In this document: one piece after another, positions 42,806 through 52,918 of the stretch
Numbering within the stretch: position 1 is the first letter of the stretch
Layout: each line of letters starts with the position of its first letter
Assembly (NCBI RefSeq): GCF_017254845.1
Contig: NZ_JAFKCU010000002.1
Coordinates: 1,105,956 to 1,169,955, forward strand
Direction: 5' to 3'
Length of the DNA stretch: 64,000 nucleotides
Origin: Algoriphagus pacificus
GTDB lineage: Bacteria > Bacteroidota > Bacteroidia > Cytophagales > Cyclobacteriaceae
The notes under the pieces: model-generated
Database searches by the model: none
The model's input: only the letters and a program-made list of their open reading frames with translations
Told to the model about the DNA's origin: nothing
Translations under genes and position numbers: made by a program

Positions 42806-45589
42806 ATGTTTTTCAAGCCTTTACGGGTTATATTTTTCATTTTTCAGTTCCTGTTTATCCTACAGGCTAATTCACAAACAATCCGTGGAAAGGTAATTAA
42901 CTCTAAGACTAAGGAGCCGCTTCAGTTTACCAATGTTTTCATCAATAATACCACCATTGGATCGACCACCAATGAAAAAGGAGTGTTTATAATCCGAAAT
43001 GATTTGCCTTCAACTTTGGAGTTGGTGGCATCTTTTGTAGGATTTAAGACGAGTAGTCAGAAAGTTGAAACCAGAGGTAAGAGCCTGATAGAAATTGATT
43101 TTGCTTTGGAACCTTTGGAAAATGAGTTGACCGAAGTAGAAACCCGGAGCAAAAGAGACAAGAAGTGGGAGAGACATTTGGAACGATTCAAACGTGTTTT
43201 TTTGGCAGTTCCGGATGATCCGATCTTCAAAGAAATGGATATCCGCAATCCCTGGGTTTTGGATTTTGAATTGGTAAAGACCAAAAGAAGCCCCAATTAT
43301 ATTCATGCAACTGCATCACAACCCTTACTTGTAGAAAATAAAGCTTTGGGTTTTGAAATAGAATATTACTTACAGGATTACAGATTTTACAAAGGCAAAT
43401 CTATGTATTATGGATTGGCATTCTTTAAAGAAGTTTTAAGCGAGGATTCCTTAGTCCAGCAATCAAAGGATGATATTAAGGAGAGTTCCTATTTAGGTTC
43501 TTCGAGACATTTATTCAGATCACTCTTGGTTCGTCAAGCGGAAGCTGAAGGATTTTTTATCTATAAAAAGAACCCCTACTTTTTTAATGAGCTTCGAACC
43601 AATGTTCTAGGAGAAGAATTAGGGAAATCCGTTGAATATGTTTCGCAGGATTCCATTCGCAGAATCCCCTTAAGAAATGGGAATTTCAGAGTTATTCTAT
43701 CCGGAGACTATGAAATCCATTACCAAAAGAAACCTTGGAGAAATGAATACTATTCAGATTATTATCATCCGGTAAGTTGGATTACTGCTCCAAAAGGTTA
43801 CTTCGATATTGATCGAAATGGCATCATCATCGATCCTACAGAAGTTGAGCTTTCTGGTTATATGGGGAGACAGCGATTGGGAAGGTTTTTACCTTATGAT
43901 TTTGAACCAACGGAAAACTTTGTATCCAATTTGGCAGAGGTGGACAGCATAGAATCTGAAAAAGCGAAGTTTAATAACTTGCGTGAAAAGCCATGGATTA
44001 CGACCAATAAATCTTTTTATTATCCCGGAGAGCCAGTCTGGTTTCATGCCAAAATGCTGTATCATAATTCCCTGATGATGGACTCTTTGAGTAAGGTTCT
44101 ATATGTGGAAGTGTTGGATCCAACTTATAAGGTAATTCAGAGGGAGTCTTATTACATAGCTGAAGGGGCTGTTTCTGGAGGATTTATTTTACCAGATACA
44201 ATCGCTGCCAATGACTATTTCATTCGGTCCTATACCAATTGGATGAGGAATTTTCCAGACAGGGATATCACTTTATTGCCTTTGCCGATTTTGGAAAAAG
44301 ACCAGCTATTGGTAAGTCAAAAAGTAGAAGAACAGGAGTTTTTCGGTGATTTGACAATTCTGATGAACCAATTCATAAAGCTCGATTCTGGGAAGCAGTT
44401 TGTAGAAATTGAGCTTGGTTTCACAGATCAAACTGATGAATATGCAGAGTCTCAATTTACTATATCTGTTACAGATCCATCTTTAGTCGGTTTTATAAGC
44501 GAAAGAAAAAATCTAGAATCAGGACTGGAATGGCTAGACGATAAATCTATCTCAACTTTTGAGTTGATGGAGGAATATCCCATTGAATATGGTATTACGA
44601 TTCAGGGTAATTTTGAGCGGACCAAAAAGAGATTTCCTTACATCAATCCAATTACGATCGTCCAAGGGGATCTAGAAGATTATGGAATTGTAAAAACTGA
44701 TTCTTCTGGCTACTTCAGAGCCACCGGTTTGAGTTTTACGGATTCAGCTACGATCTCTATTGCAGCGATGGATGAGAAAAACAGACCTTATGGATTGGTC
44801 AGTTTGATTGAAAATACAATTCCAGTATTCAAAGGTTCCTATCCAACCTATGCATATCAAACCGTAAAGGCCTCAGGTCAATTTTTGCGCTTTGACCAAT
44901 CTGGAAAGTATATCGAATTGGAAGAGTTTGTAAAAGAAGATGGGAAATTCGAAAGATGGGAGGACTTTAATTACGGATACGGGGAACCTGATAGGAAAAT
45001 TACTCCAGATGATTTGGACAATTGGGCTGGCCAGCCTCTGTGGACAGTGATCGGGATGCAATTTGGTAATGGAAGGCTTGGAAATTACAATTACGGATTG
45101 GATGTTGGTCAACCTCTTTTAATCATCGATGGACAGCGATATTTCTATCAGGAAGGCGAAACTGCTCAGGAAGTTTGCAATCGATATTTGACCACAGAGG
45201 TTAAATCCATATCCATTTATACGACCAATACCCACATTTTTGGATTAGCGGGATTTGCTGGTGTGATTATGTTTGATACCAAAAAAGGTCAAATGGATGG
45301 TCCATCAGTTGGGAAGCAGTTCAACTCCACTGGTTTTCAGCAGTTTGAGGTTAGAGGGTTTTCCATACCATTGGATTTTAAGACGCTGAACGAAAGTCAA
45401 AATGTGAATCAACAACGGCCAACGGTATATTGGAACCCAAAAGCTAAAACTGATAAGGGACTATTTACTTTCAGATTTACTCCTGTGGAAGGAATTAAAG
45501 AGTATGATTTAATGATAGAAGGATTGACTGATCAGGGATATCCATTCACCAAAATTTTCAGGATAGACTTAAATGAAAAAAGGGAATAA
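42806..45589 (+). CDS. Secreted protein with CarboxypepD_reg domain, macroglobulin-like domain and plug-like end
   Basis: Protein of 927 residues with a signal peptide (to about 23, ILQANSQ). Residues 24-110 form a carboxypeptidase-regulatory-like domain (IRGKVINSKTKEPLQFTNVFINNTTIGSTTNEKG), as in the N-terminus of SusC-type and other outer-membrane proteins. Around 395-490 is an MG2-like segment, FYYPGEPVWFHAKMLY and PDTIAANDYFIRSYTNW, as in macroglobulin-like proteins. Near 770-835 a segment (LLIIDGQRYFYQEG, EVKSISIYTTNTHIFGLAGFAGVIMFDTKKG) reads like the end of a TonB-receptor plug domain, where a designed variable name meets a short strand. No beta-barrel follows, so it is not itself a receptor. 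I cannot assign a function. It is probably exported to the outer membrane or surface. Confidence 0.7.
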   Translation: MFFKPLRVIFFIFQFLFILQANSQTIRGKVINSKTKEPLQFTNVFINNTTIGSTTNEKGVFIIRNDLPSTLELVASFVGFKTSSQKVETRGKSLIEIDFALEPLENELTEVETRSKRDKKWERHLERFKRVFLAVPDDPIFKEMDIRNPWVLDFELVKTKRSPNYIHATASQPLLVENKALGFEIEYYLQDYRFYKGKSMYYGLAFFKEVLSEDSLVQQSKDDIKESSYLGSSRHLFRSLLVRQAEAEGFFIYKKNPYFFNELRTNVLGEELGKSVEYVSQDSIRRIPLRNGNFRVILSGDYEIHYQKKPWRNEYYSDYYHPVSWITAPKGYFDIDRNGIIIDPTEVELSGYMGRQRLGRFLPYDFEPTENFVSNLAEVDSIESEKAKFNNLREKPWITTNKSFYYPGEPVWFHAKMLYHNSLMMDSLSKVLYVEVLDPTYKVIQRESYYIAEGAVSGGFILPDTIAANDYFIRSYTNWMRNFPDRDITLLPLPILEKDQLLVSQKVEEQEFFGDLTILMNQFIKLDSGKQFVEIELGFTDQTDEYAESQFTISVTDPSLVGFISERKNLESGLEWLDDKSISTFELMEEYPIEYGITIQGNFERTKKRFPYINPITIVQGDLEDYGIVKTDSSGYFRATGLSFTDSATISIAAMDEKNRPYGLVSLIENTIPVFKGSYPTYAYQTVKASGQFLRFDQSGKYIELEEFVKEDGKFERWEDFNYGYGEPDRKITPDDLDNWAGQPLWTVIGMQFGNGRLGNYNYGLDVGQPLLIIDGQRYFYQEGETAQEVCNRYLTTEVKSISIYTTNTHIFGLAGFAGVIMFDTKKGQMDGPSVGKQFNSTGFQQFEVRGFSIPLDFKTLNESQNVNQQRPTVYWNPKAKTDKGLFTFRFTPVEGIKEYDLMIEGLTDQGYPFTKIFRIDLNEKRE

Positions 45590-45598
45590 ATCCCTTTT
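45578..45598. terminator. Bidirectional hairpin over the two convergent stop codons
   Basis: AAAAGGGA (45578-45585) pairs with TCCCTTTT (45591-45598) over ATAAA. It overlaps the stop of the gene on each strand and, being flanked by A and T, can end both transcripts. The stem is short. Confidence 0.65.
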
Positions 45599-46367
45599 AC
45601 ATTCTTGCGATGGTCAAGCCGCCGTCAACATTAATGATTTGCCCGGTAGCGTAGGGGAGGTCTCCCTTCACTAAAGTGGCAACTACTTGGCCGATGTCTT
45701 CCGGTTTGCCGATTCTCGTTTCTAAGGTGGCTCCGGTTTTCACCAACTCCAGATAAGTAGCCCGTACTTTTTCAATCATATCAGTATCCACGAATCCCGG
45801 TCTGATTTCGAAGACAGAAATTCCATGAGGAGCCATCCGAATTGCCATGGTTTTGGAAAGCATGGATAGACTTGCTTTGGACATGCAATAGGCTGCTCTG
45901 GTTGTTGAAGCTAATTCAGCAGAAACTGAAGTAATATTGATGATATAACCCTGCATGGATGGATTTGAATCTTTTAAATCAATCATCCATTTGGCAATTT
46001 CCTGGGTCAGAAAGAAGGTGCCTTTTTCATTGATGTTCATCAAATGATCGTAATCATCCTCGCTAACTTCCAAAACATCACAGCGATTTCTGGGAGCAAC
46101 TCCGGCATTGTTGACCAATACATCAATTTTACCGAAACTACTTCTCATCCCTTCAATAATGGAATGAAGATCCGATCTTTCGGCAATATTTCCTTGGAGA
46201 TAGACCACTTTAGAACCCAAAGCTTTCAATTCATCAAGGTTAGCTTTTGCATCAGATTCTGGTCTTACTCCGTTGATTCCTAAATTATAGCCAGCCTCAG
46301 CCAGTTTCTTGGCGATGCCAAATCCAATTCCTCGTGATCCTCCTGTAATTAATGCGACTGGTTTCAT
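45597..46367 (-). CDS. Short-chain dehydrogenase/reductase (FabG-like), last gene of the GH88 operon
   Basis: Classical SDR of 256 residues: [12 protein letters not shown] (about residues 8-19), NNAGVAP, the catalytic Ser in NITSVSAEL, Tyr and Lys in [11 protein letters not shown], and the C-terminal [12 protein letters not shown]. The overall form resembles 3-oxoacyl-ACP reductases, but the neighbours are a GH88 hydrolase, a flavin oxidoreductase and a symporter. A role on an oxidised sugar, for example reduction of a 4-deoxy-5-ketouronate, fits better. It overlaps the oxidoreductase by 4 bases. The substrate is inference. Confidence 0.88.
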   Translation of the reverse strand: MKPVALITGGSRGIGFGIAKKLAEAGYNLGINGVRPESDAKANLDELKALGSKVVYLQGNIAERSDLHSIIEGMRSSFGKIDVLVNNAGVAPRNRCDVLEVSEDDYDHLMNINEKGTFFLTQEIAKWMIDLKDSNPSMQGYIINITSVSAELASTTRAAYCMSKASLSMLSKTMAIRMAPHGISVFEIRPGFVDTDMIEKVRATYLELVKTGATLETRIGKPEDIGQVVATLVKGDLPYATGQIINVDGGLTIARM

Positions 46368-47809
46368 TTGTTTTTTGCTGCTTTAAGTTGATCGTGTTCT
46401 TCCATTTTCTTGTAAAAAGGATCCAAAGGATAGCATCCCGAAATGATTCCGTTTCTTGGAGCTGTGGTGCAATCAGAAAAAGTCCGACAGATTTTGGGAC
46501 GTTTCATTTCATTTCCAGCCAAAACATCCGCTGGTAAATCCGGATAGCTGAGAACCATTCTTCCCAAACCTATTGAATCTGCTTTTCCTTCATTCAAAAC
46601 GTTGTGACCTACATTTGGAAGCCATTCCTGGAGATAAGAGTAGGCTGATCCCACCACATAAAATTCAGGGAATGCTTTTTTCACTTCGGCACATGCCTGT
46701 ATTTGTCTGGCAACTCCATGAAGTGGATCCTCTGGTGGATTATAGCCATCGGAAGGAGGGAAGAGTGCTGGTCTCTGAATATGTGGGTTATAATAAGGGC
46801 TTCCCGCTGTGGTACAGAGTAATTCGATGTCTAGCTTTTTCAGTTCATTTAGAAATTCGAAAGACTCAGAGAGTTTTTCTTGTGTTCCGGTTTCATCCCC
46901 TCCAAATGCATACTTGTATCCATCAGTCATGGAGGGAATTCCCTTTCCGTCTGGACCTTCCTTGAAAGGAACCCAGTCAAAAATGCTCATTCTTACCCCA
47001 ATTTCCAGCCCTGGAGCTTCCGCGCGTATTCCTGCTACAATCTCTCTTAAAAACCGGGTTCGATTTTCCAGAGACTTTCCATACTTCCCATCTCTGTCGT
47101 ATGCGCTTAGGAACTCATGGCCCAAATACCCATGACAATGTTTGATATCCACAAACTTATAACCCGCTTTTTGAGCTCTTACCGAAGCAATCACATAATC
47201 ATCGATAAGTTCTGAAATCTCAAAATCACTCATAATGGGATAATCCTCGGCCAATCCAAATTTCTTATTTAAAACCGGATGGGAATAGAGGATCTTAGGC
47301 TCCATTTTGGTTTTGCTATTAGGCTTGCAAAACCTTCCACTATGCGTCAATTGAAGTCCGGTCAACAAATCACTCGTATTCCCAAAAGCTTCTTGATGCT
47401 CCTTCTCAACCATTTGATAAAGCCCTTCAAATTCTGAAAGATTGGCTTCATTCATCACCAATTGATTGGGATTGGCTCGTCCTTCATGTCTGACGGCTAC
47501 TGCCTCACATCCCCAAAGTAATTTTGCTCCGCTGATCGCAAAGTTTTTCCAACGTCTTTTTGTCATTTCAGATGGTCTCCCATCTGTCGTTCCATCCCAT
47601 CCTTCCATTGGGAGGATGCAAAATGAGTTTCCGATTTGATTTCCGGCTCTCGTAGTATAGGATTTTGCAAAAGGAGAGTCCGTGCCTTTTGTCAGCTCTT
47701 CATCAAAGCCCAAATCAATATTTTCCTTCGCAAGATATTCCCGGAAGATCTCAGCTGTTTTCAGCTGAGCAACTCGGGGATATTCCGGTTTGTATTTTCC
47801 GCTACTCAT
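46364..47809 (-). CDS. NADH:flavin oxidoreductase, Old Yellow Enzyme-type TIM barrel
   Basis: Protein of 481 residues. [15 protein letters not shown] is the substrate-binding strand with the OYE His. [35 protein letters not shown] is the long family signature (split here by the usual spacing), and [12 protein letters not shown] is the FMN phosphate site. After the barrel lies [19 protein letters not shown], a Cys-rich stretch resembling the position of the 4Fe-4S cluster in 2,4-dienoyl-CoA-reductase relatives but with different spacing. There is no C-terminal NAD-binding domain. The enzyme could reduce an alpha,beta-unsaturated carbonyl. It overlaps its neighbours by 4 bases on both sides. 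Confidence 0.85.
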   Translation of the reverse strand: MSSGKYKPEYPRVAQLKTAEIFREYLAKENIDLGFDEELTKGTDSPFAKSYTTRAGNQIGNSFCILPMEGWDGTTDGRPSEMTKRRWKNFAISGAKLLWGCEAVAVRHEGRANPNQLVMNEANLSEFEGLYQMVEKEHQEAFGNTSDLLTGLQLTHSGRFCKPNSKTKMEPKILYSHPVLNKKFGLAEDYPIMSDFEISELIDDYVIASVRAQKAGYKFVDIKHCHGYLGHEFLSAYDRDGKYGKSLENRTRFLREIVAGIRAEAPGLEIGVRMSIFDWVPFKEGPDGKGIPSMTDGYKYAFGGDETGTQEKLSESFEFLNELKKLDIELLCTTAGSPYYNPHIQRPALFPPSDGYNPPEDPLHGVARQIQACAEVKKAFPEFYVVGSAYSYLQEWLPNVGHNVLNEGKADSIGLGRMVLSYPDLPADVLAGNEMKRPKICRTFSDCTTAPRNGIISGCYPLDPFYKKMEEHDQLKAAKNK

Positions 47810-49191
47810 GAGATAGGTTGGATGCAGTTAAAGTAACTATAATAGGTTTCCTGATTGAGCATACGCTGAAGTACCAAAGCCAATTCACGCGCATGATAAT
47901 CTCCCCACATGGAAGATTCTCCATAAGGAGCTTTATCAGGTTCAGGTTGGTAATCCCAACCATTTGGCTGATGGTAAATGCTGTGTAAAATTAATCCTTG
48001 ATGGGATTTGTCAGTTGATAGGTAAGGCTCACTGAAAAGTGATTTGGCAACAGATAATGCTGCTTTTATGTATTTTTCAGATGTTTCTGGCTCACTTTTT
48101 TGAAGGAAATTCCCAATTCTCAAAAGACCTTGAGCTGCGATGCAAGCTGCAGAACTGTCGACTGGTTCGAAGCTATTGAATGGATCTGATTCCCGGTTTA
48201 AATAATCTCCCATTTTTGATAAGCCAGGAGCTCCGGTATCCCAGTAAGGAATTCCGTCAGTGGGCGTGTTTTGAATATAAAACTCGGCGGTCGCTTTCGC
48301 TGCAGTGAGCAGTTCTTCTATTAAAGCATTTTTGGAAATCAGGATAGCATAGTCTCGCTCGTCAATCTGATCTAAAACTTCTAAGGTTTCACCCAATCCA
48401 CAGATTGCCCAAGCCAATCCTCTGGTCCAAGTGCTAAAACCTGTATATCCCTGCTGGGAATTTGGACAGCGGTAATTTCCGTCATTGGTATTGAAAATGA
48501 TTTCATGGGCTGTCCTCCCGGCAATGTCATAGGAATCTCTTCCATTACCATAATAGATTGAGTATTTCACTGTACTCAGGATATGCTGGATTGCTCGCTG
48601 GATCAAAGAAATACGCTTGTCATTTTCTCCCTGAAGCACATGTCCCAAAGCATGAGAAACTACCAAGGCACGGCAAGAACGGATGGTGTCCACAAACAAA
48701 GAATGAGGTCCGTTAAAGGAGTAAATAAAACCACCTCCTTGGATTGTTGTCCAACGCATAGCCTGAACCGCACCACTTACTTTTAAGGCAATTTTATAGA
48801 AATTCTTCTCCCATTCGTTTTCTGAGATTTTACCCTCCTTCATTAATCTTAGAAGGTTTCCGTAGGTGCTCACATTGTTAAATCCATGATCATGAACTCC
48901 AGTATGAGTCAAATGAAGAGCCATTTTGTTAAGGGTATTATCCCGCCCGATTTTCAGGAATTTTTCGTCTCCTGTAGCATCAAATTGTAGTAGGGCAGAT
49001 CCATACTGAAAACCTTGGGTCCATTCAGTCCAGCCTCGGGTTACATAAACACCCTTTTCCGTAAAAACCGGAGCTCCTTTGGCAGGGTCAAAAGACTTTT
49101 CAATCAATTCAATTTTTTGACCGGAAAGCTTCCAAAACTGCTCTAATGGGCCTTTTAATTCATTTATATTTATTTCAGGATGAAGCTTCAT
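47806..49191 (-). CDS. Glycoside hydrolase family 88 (unsaturated glucuronyl hydrolase)
   Basis: Protein of 461 residues with the (alpha/alpha)6 toroid of GH88. [17 protein letters not shown] holds the first catalytic Asp (the His-Asp-His run near residue 95), [21 protein letters not shown] is the signature Arg/Trp stretch, and [11 protein letters not shown] then [18 protein letters not shown] completes the pocket. The family removes 4,5-unsaturated uronic acid from oligosaccharides made by polysaccharide lyases, by hydration rather than hydrolysis. No signal peptide, so it acts in the cytoplasm on imported disaccharides. The 17-base overlap with the symporter gene fits coordinated use. No lyase is in the window. 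Confidence 0.9.
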   Translation of the reverse strand: MKLHPEININELKGPLEQFWKLSGQKIELIEKSFDPAKGAPVFTEKGVYVTRGWTEWTQGFQYGSALLQFDATGDEKFLKIGRDNTLNKMALHLTHTGVHDHGFNNVSTYGNLLRLMKEGKISENEWEKNFYKIALKVSGAVQAMRWTTIQGGGFIYSFNGPHSLFVDTIRSCRALVVSHALGHVLQGENDKRISLIQRAIQHILSTVKYSIYYGNGRDSYDIAGRTAHEIIFNTNDGNYRCPNSQQGYTGFSTWTRGLAWAICGLGETLEVLDQIDERDYAILISKNALIEELLTAAKATAEFYIQNTPTDGIPYWDTGAPGLSKMGDYLNRESDPFNSFEPVDSSAACIAAQGLLRIGNFLQKSEPETSEKYIKAALSVAKSLFSEPYLSTDKSHQGLILHSIYHQPNGWDYQPEPDKAPYGESSMWGDYHARELALVLQRMLNQETYYSYFNCIQPIS

Positions 49192-50587
49192 TTTTTTTGG
49201 TTTTTGAATGGGTAATCATGATAGCGCTCGTGAATACAAATAGTATGATATACATCACAAAATCCAGAGGTAATCCAAAATACTTATCTGGCACAACCCC
49301 CACTATAGATAGGATAAAAAAGGACAATGCAAAAGCTGAAAGACCGATCAATGCTTTAGGAGGTTTGCTGAAAATCACTGCTCCCAAAACCACCGGCGCA
49401 ATCATGGATGTGCCAGCAAAACTCACTCTTGCCAAGAGCACCAATTCATCGCTCATGTAAGTAGAAAAGACCAAAACGATCAATGAAAATACAAGGATAG
49501 AAATTTTGGTCACCCTCATATTTGATTTGTCTGATCCTCCTAATAAGCTTCGCAACTCAGTTCCTAAAGCAAAAATCTGTGCATTGGTGGTCGAAAGACA
49601 GGCTGCAAATAAACCAACTACTGCCAAAGCTGCTACAGGAACTGCCTGATCAAAAAGCAAAGCTTGGCTAAGAAAGTCTGCAGTACTGGCTTCTGGATAT
49701 TGGATTGCCCCATATAAGCCAATAAAGGCAGTTGGTAGGATTACTAAAATGGCGAAAATCCCAACTGCATAGGCCATTCGATGCACTGATTTCAGATTTT
49801 TCATCACCACCAAACGAGTGGTAAACTGCGGTTGAGAAACAGGAATCAAAACAATAGCAATGGCAGAAGCAATCAGAAATGGACTGCTGAAAAGTCCATT
49901 TGGTCCAGGAAGAGAAAGTAAATCCTTATTTGTCGAGGCAACCTGAGCGATACCGTCTTCTAAGCCACCAGCCATTTTCAGACAGGTAAGACCAATTATC
50001 CAAATCACGGCAAGCATGATAACTCCTTGGATGGCATCACTGTAAACAATGGCCTTAAGCCCGCCGATTTCAGAATAGATCAACATGATGAAAACCAACA
50101 AAGCCGACCAAGACCAATAGGGGAGCATGTCGGGAAATGCTGCATCTAAGAAGATAGAAATACCTCTGATTTGGATGGCTACATAAGGAATCAAGAACAG
50201 GAAGGCGCTGGCAAAAACAAGATAACCAGCAAATGAATTTTCGTAGCAGGATTTCACTAGTCCGGCTATGCCTTTATAACCTTTGATGGTTGCTCTTTTT
50301 CGAAGCGCATAACCAAACCAGATCAGAAAGAATACCATTAATGCATCCGAGAGTGCCAAGAAAATCCAGGCCCCAACTCCGTGGGTTCGGAAGAAATCCG
50401 GCATTCCCATAAATGTAAATGCACTAAAAAGGGCTGCAGAGAATGTCAGGAAACCTAAAATGGTTCCAATATTTGATCCTGCGAAAATGAAATCATCTGA
50501 GGTCCTGTCTTTTCGATAAGATCGATAAGAGGCATAGCCTAGCATGGCTAGGAAAATACCAAAGAAGAATACTAACCAACCGATCAT
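49175..50587 (-). CDS. Sodium:solute symporter family transporter
   Basis: Inner-membrane protein of 470 residues with about 13 helices, of the SSS family. The opening helix (IGWLVFFFGIFLAMLGYASY) and the later YSEIGGLKAIVYSDAIQGVIMLAVI are typical, as are GYALRKRATIKGYKGIAGLV and LFAACLSTTNAQIFALGTEL (helix 8 with the Na+ site Ser-Thr). It would import a carboxylate, sugar or sugar acid with Na+. It starts just after the 70-residue membrane protein with a 4-base overlap and is followed by GH88, so the cargo is probably an uronate-containing disaccharide. Confidence 0.9.
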   Translation of the reverse strand: MIGWLVFFFGIFLAMLGYASYRSYRKDRTSDDFIFAGSNIGTILGFLTFSAALFSAFTFMGMPDFFRTHGVGAWIFLALSDALMVFFLIWFGYALRKRATIKGYKGIAGLVKSCYENSFAGYLVFASAFLFLIPYVAIQIRGISIFLDAAFPDMLPYWSWSALLVFIMLIYSEIGGLKAIVYSDAIQGVIMLAVIWIIGLTCLKMAGGLEDGIAQVASTNKDLLSLPGPNGLFSSPFLIASAIAIVLIPVSQPQFTTRLVVMKNLKSVHRMAYAVGIFAILVILPTAFIGLYGAIQYPEASTADFLSQALLFDQAVPVAALAVVGLFAACLSTTNAQIFALGTELRSLLGGSDKSNMRVTKISILVFSLIVLVFSTYMSDELVLLARVSFAGTSMIAPVVLGAVIFSKPPKALIGLSAFALSFFILSIVGVVPDKYFGLPLDFVMYIILFVFTSAIMITHSKTKKNEASS

Positions 50588-50796
50588 GGCTTCTTAGGAT
50601 CTTCGTATGGAAAAAGTTTGGAGCCGAGGAATGTTGCGAACACAACTACAACAGTCACTATAAATCCCGTCCAAAATATATAAGGTACAGAACCTAATTC
50701 GGGATCAATTTTTTGTTCGCTGAATAAAAAGAGGTAGGCTACTACTGTCAATAGGATCACTGATAGAACCAATAAGTTCCAGGATTTGGATTTCAT
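50584..50796 (-). CDS. Small two-helix membrane protein, likely partner of the symporter
   Basis: With the ATG at 50796 the protein has 70 residues; a TTG 30 bases upstream is an alternative. It has two hydrophobic helices (about 6-25 and 37-60) separated by QKIDPELGSVPYIFWTGF, a loop with the conserved Gly-Pro-aromatic character of the DUF3311-like partner proteins of SSS transporters. It starts the five-gene operon and overlaps the symporter start by 4 bases (ATGA). Partner function is inferred from position and from the known association of such small proteins with SSS genes. Confidence 0.75.
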   Translation of the reverse strand: MKSKSWNLLVLSVILLTVVAYLFLFSEQKIDPELGSVPYIFWTGFIVTVVVVFATFLGSKLFPYEDPKKP

Positions 50797-50971
50797 AATT
50801 TTGGGTTTGATTAATTTGGTGATCAACCTTAAAATCCTAAGGAACGATCAAGAAAGGCTTAAAATAGCAATTATAGTTTTAATAGCTAGCCTGAACAGTC
50901 TGACAATTACCAGAAGGGAATTGATAATTCACGGAATCGATTTCTATTTTAATGAATCTGGATTAAGGCAA

Positions 50972-52183
50972 TTACTTTCCTTCTATTTGGTTCTTTTTTA
51001 TTGGAAAAAATTTCTGATAAGTAAAACATCTCCATAACCATTCTAAAGGTCCATATTGGAAGTAGGATAACCAGAGTTTACTGTAGAACCATTGGAAAAT
51101 AAATACTCCAATTGCTAAGAGAAATGTCTGAACTGGAGATAGTTTTTCATACCAACCCAAACCAATTGATGAAAAAAGAAAAAGACCAATCACACTTTGC
51201 AAAATGTAATTAGTCAGTGCCATTTTTCCAGGATATTTGAATGGTTTGATGAGTTTTTTCCAAGAAGTGAAATAGTAGAGGTAGGCCAATAGCCAAAGGT
51301 AAAATAGTCCGAAAGCTAAGTCGGATAAATACATGATTTTGAAAAAAATGGGTCGGGCAATTTCATTTCTATAAATTTCCTAGTTTGGTAAATAAAAGAT
51401 GAATATTATTCTATAAGCATTGGTCAGTATCATTATCCAGATGACTGATTTTTGAGTTTTTTTCACCAATAAATCCAGTTGCCTCTCAAACTGATTCTTT
51501 CCAAAATAAACCTCTAAAAGGAACATTGATAAAGCCAGTGGAGCTAAGTAAACGAAAAGGATTGGGACGTTTGATAAGTATTCCTGGACTCGAAAATTAA
51601 CCGTTTCCAAGTAGGGACCATTTCTGAGGAGTTCAGTGATTTTTTCAGAAGGATAGGCTTCCAGAAAAGATTCAGGTGAAAAACCAATGTGTTCAAAAAA
51701 CCAAAAGGCAAACTGATCATAAAAAGGAAAAATCAACAAGAAAATTGAACCTCCAAGAATCCACTTATCAGGAAGATAAATGATATAAATAATTCCTAAA
51801 CCCAATAAAGCATACAAATGGATTACATCTCCATTCCACAAAAACAGAATATGCATGACTCCAATCACAAAAAGGAAAAACATTCTGCGGAAATAAAATG
51901 AAATCCTATTTTGACTTAGTTTGAACAATTTCATGGTTTGCATTGAAATGCCAAGTCCAAATAAAAATGAGAAAATCGGAAAAAATTTGCTGTAGAATAA
52001 GAGTTGTAGAACCCTAAAAACGACAAGATTTATGTCTCCTTGAAATTGCTTAGCAAAAATTCCTTGGTTTGAAATTGCGCAATTCATGATCTCAATATTG
52101 ACCACAAAAATCCCAAAAACAGCAAACCCTCTAAAAATGTCTAGTAATTCAATTCTATCACTTTGTGATATCGGTAAACTCAT
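50972..52183 (-). pseudogene. DUF418 family membrane protein, interrupted by one in-frame TAG
   Basis: The frame opens at ATG 52183 and runs 267 codons with LLDIFRGFAVFGIFVVNIEIM, FSFLFGLGISMQT and FYFRRMFFLFVIGVMHILFLW, all typical of YeiB/DUF418 membrane proteins. TAG at 51380-51382 stops it. The same frame then continues without a stop for 15 codons (E-I-Y-R-N-E-I-A-R-P-I) and 120 more, ending at 50972. That part carries KYPGKMALTNYILQSVIG and YGPLEWLWRCFTY, the DUF418 C-terminus. The combined 403 codons are family length and no frameshift is needed. It is one gene with a nonsense codon: a pseudogene, a recent mutation, a sequencing error or true readthrough. Family function is unknown. 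Confidence 0.85.
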
Positions 52184-52288
52184 TATTTAGCTTTTAATGA
52201 AAAGCTAAAATGAGGAAATTAATTGAGTAGAAAGAATTAATTGAAAATCGGTAAGATTTTAGAAATGAACTCAAGTTTAAAAGTTCTA

Positions 52289-52774
52289 TCAGGAAGCACT
52301 GGTTATAGCCACATGAAGGTTCATTGCATATCCCACATAAACCAGCAATTCATTATTATCTACCTGCGTATCTTCATATTTAAAAACAATCGTATAATCT
52401 AATTTGAGTTTTTTCCAATTGGTTGAAGCTTTCAATTCCATCAGCACTTCATCCTGCTCATTTTTTAGGCAAAAATCGGATTGCCAAAAACCTGTCCTTT
52501 CCAATGTGAACTTTAAGAGTTTACCTTCCTCATTTGTGTATTGGATATGCATTTTACCATTCCAAGACATCCCAATCGTCCCGATATTTTTGCCATGTTT
52601 TCTGATTTCAGATTTGGTTTGAAATAGACCTTTTGGCTTTATTTCAATCTTTTGTCTGTCCAAAAAAGCTTCCGCTTTGCCCAAAAACCAATTGGTATAA
52701 TTCAGTTTGAAGATTTCTTGATGACCTTCCAAAACTTTGAAACTACCGTTGCCAGATGTTGAAATGAGATTCAT
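52289..52774 (-). CDS. Hypothetical protein, possibly a LURP-one/tubby-like beta-barrel
   Basis: I do not recognise this 161-residue protein with confidence. It has no signal peptide or membrane segment and is mostly beta-strands (KFTLERTGFWQSDFCLKNEQDEVLMELK, KLDYTIVFKYEDTQVDNNE), with no conserved catalytic motif. The alternation and the SDFCLKNEQDEVLMEL segment recall LURP-one-like domains, which bind membranes or ligands, but this is weak. Upstream of its start there is no clear promoter. At 52186-52209, in the gap to the DUF418 gene, is a hairpin (10-bp arms, AATG loop) without a clean T run. Confidence 0.65.
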   Translation of the reverse strand: MNLISTSGNGSFKVLEGHQEIFKLNYTNWFLGKAEAFLDRQKIEIKPKGLFQTKSEIRKHGKNIGTIGMSWNGKMHIQYTNEEGKLLKFTLERTGFWQSDFCLKNEQDEVLMELKASTNWKKLKLDYTIVFKYEDTQVDNNELLVYVGYAMNLHVAITSAS

Positions 52775-52918
52775 GATATTTGGGGTTTATTCTTAAAGCT
52801 TCTAAAAACAATACGCTTTCCTTAATCATAGAGTTATTCCATCCGTATATTTTAGACTTAAAATTTAAAAGAAAAGTACTATCATCGGGACTTAGAATAG
52901 TTAAAACCCTTGAATCAT

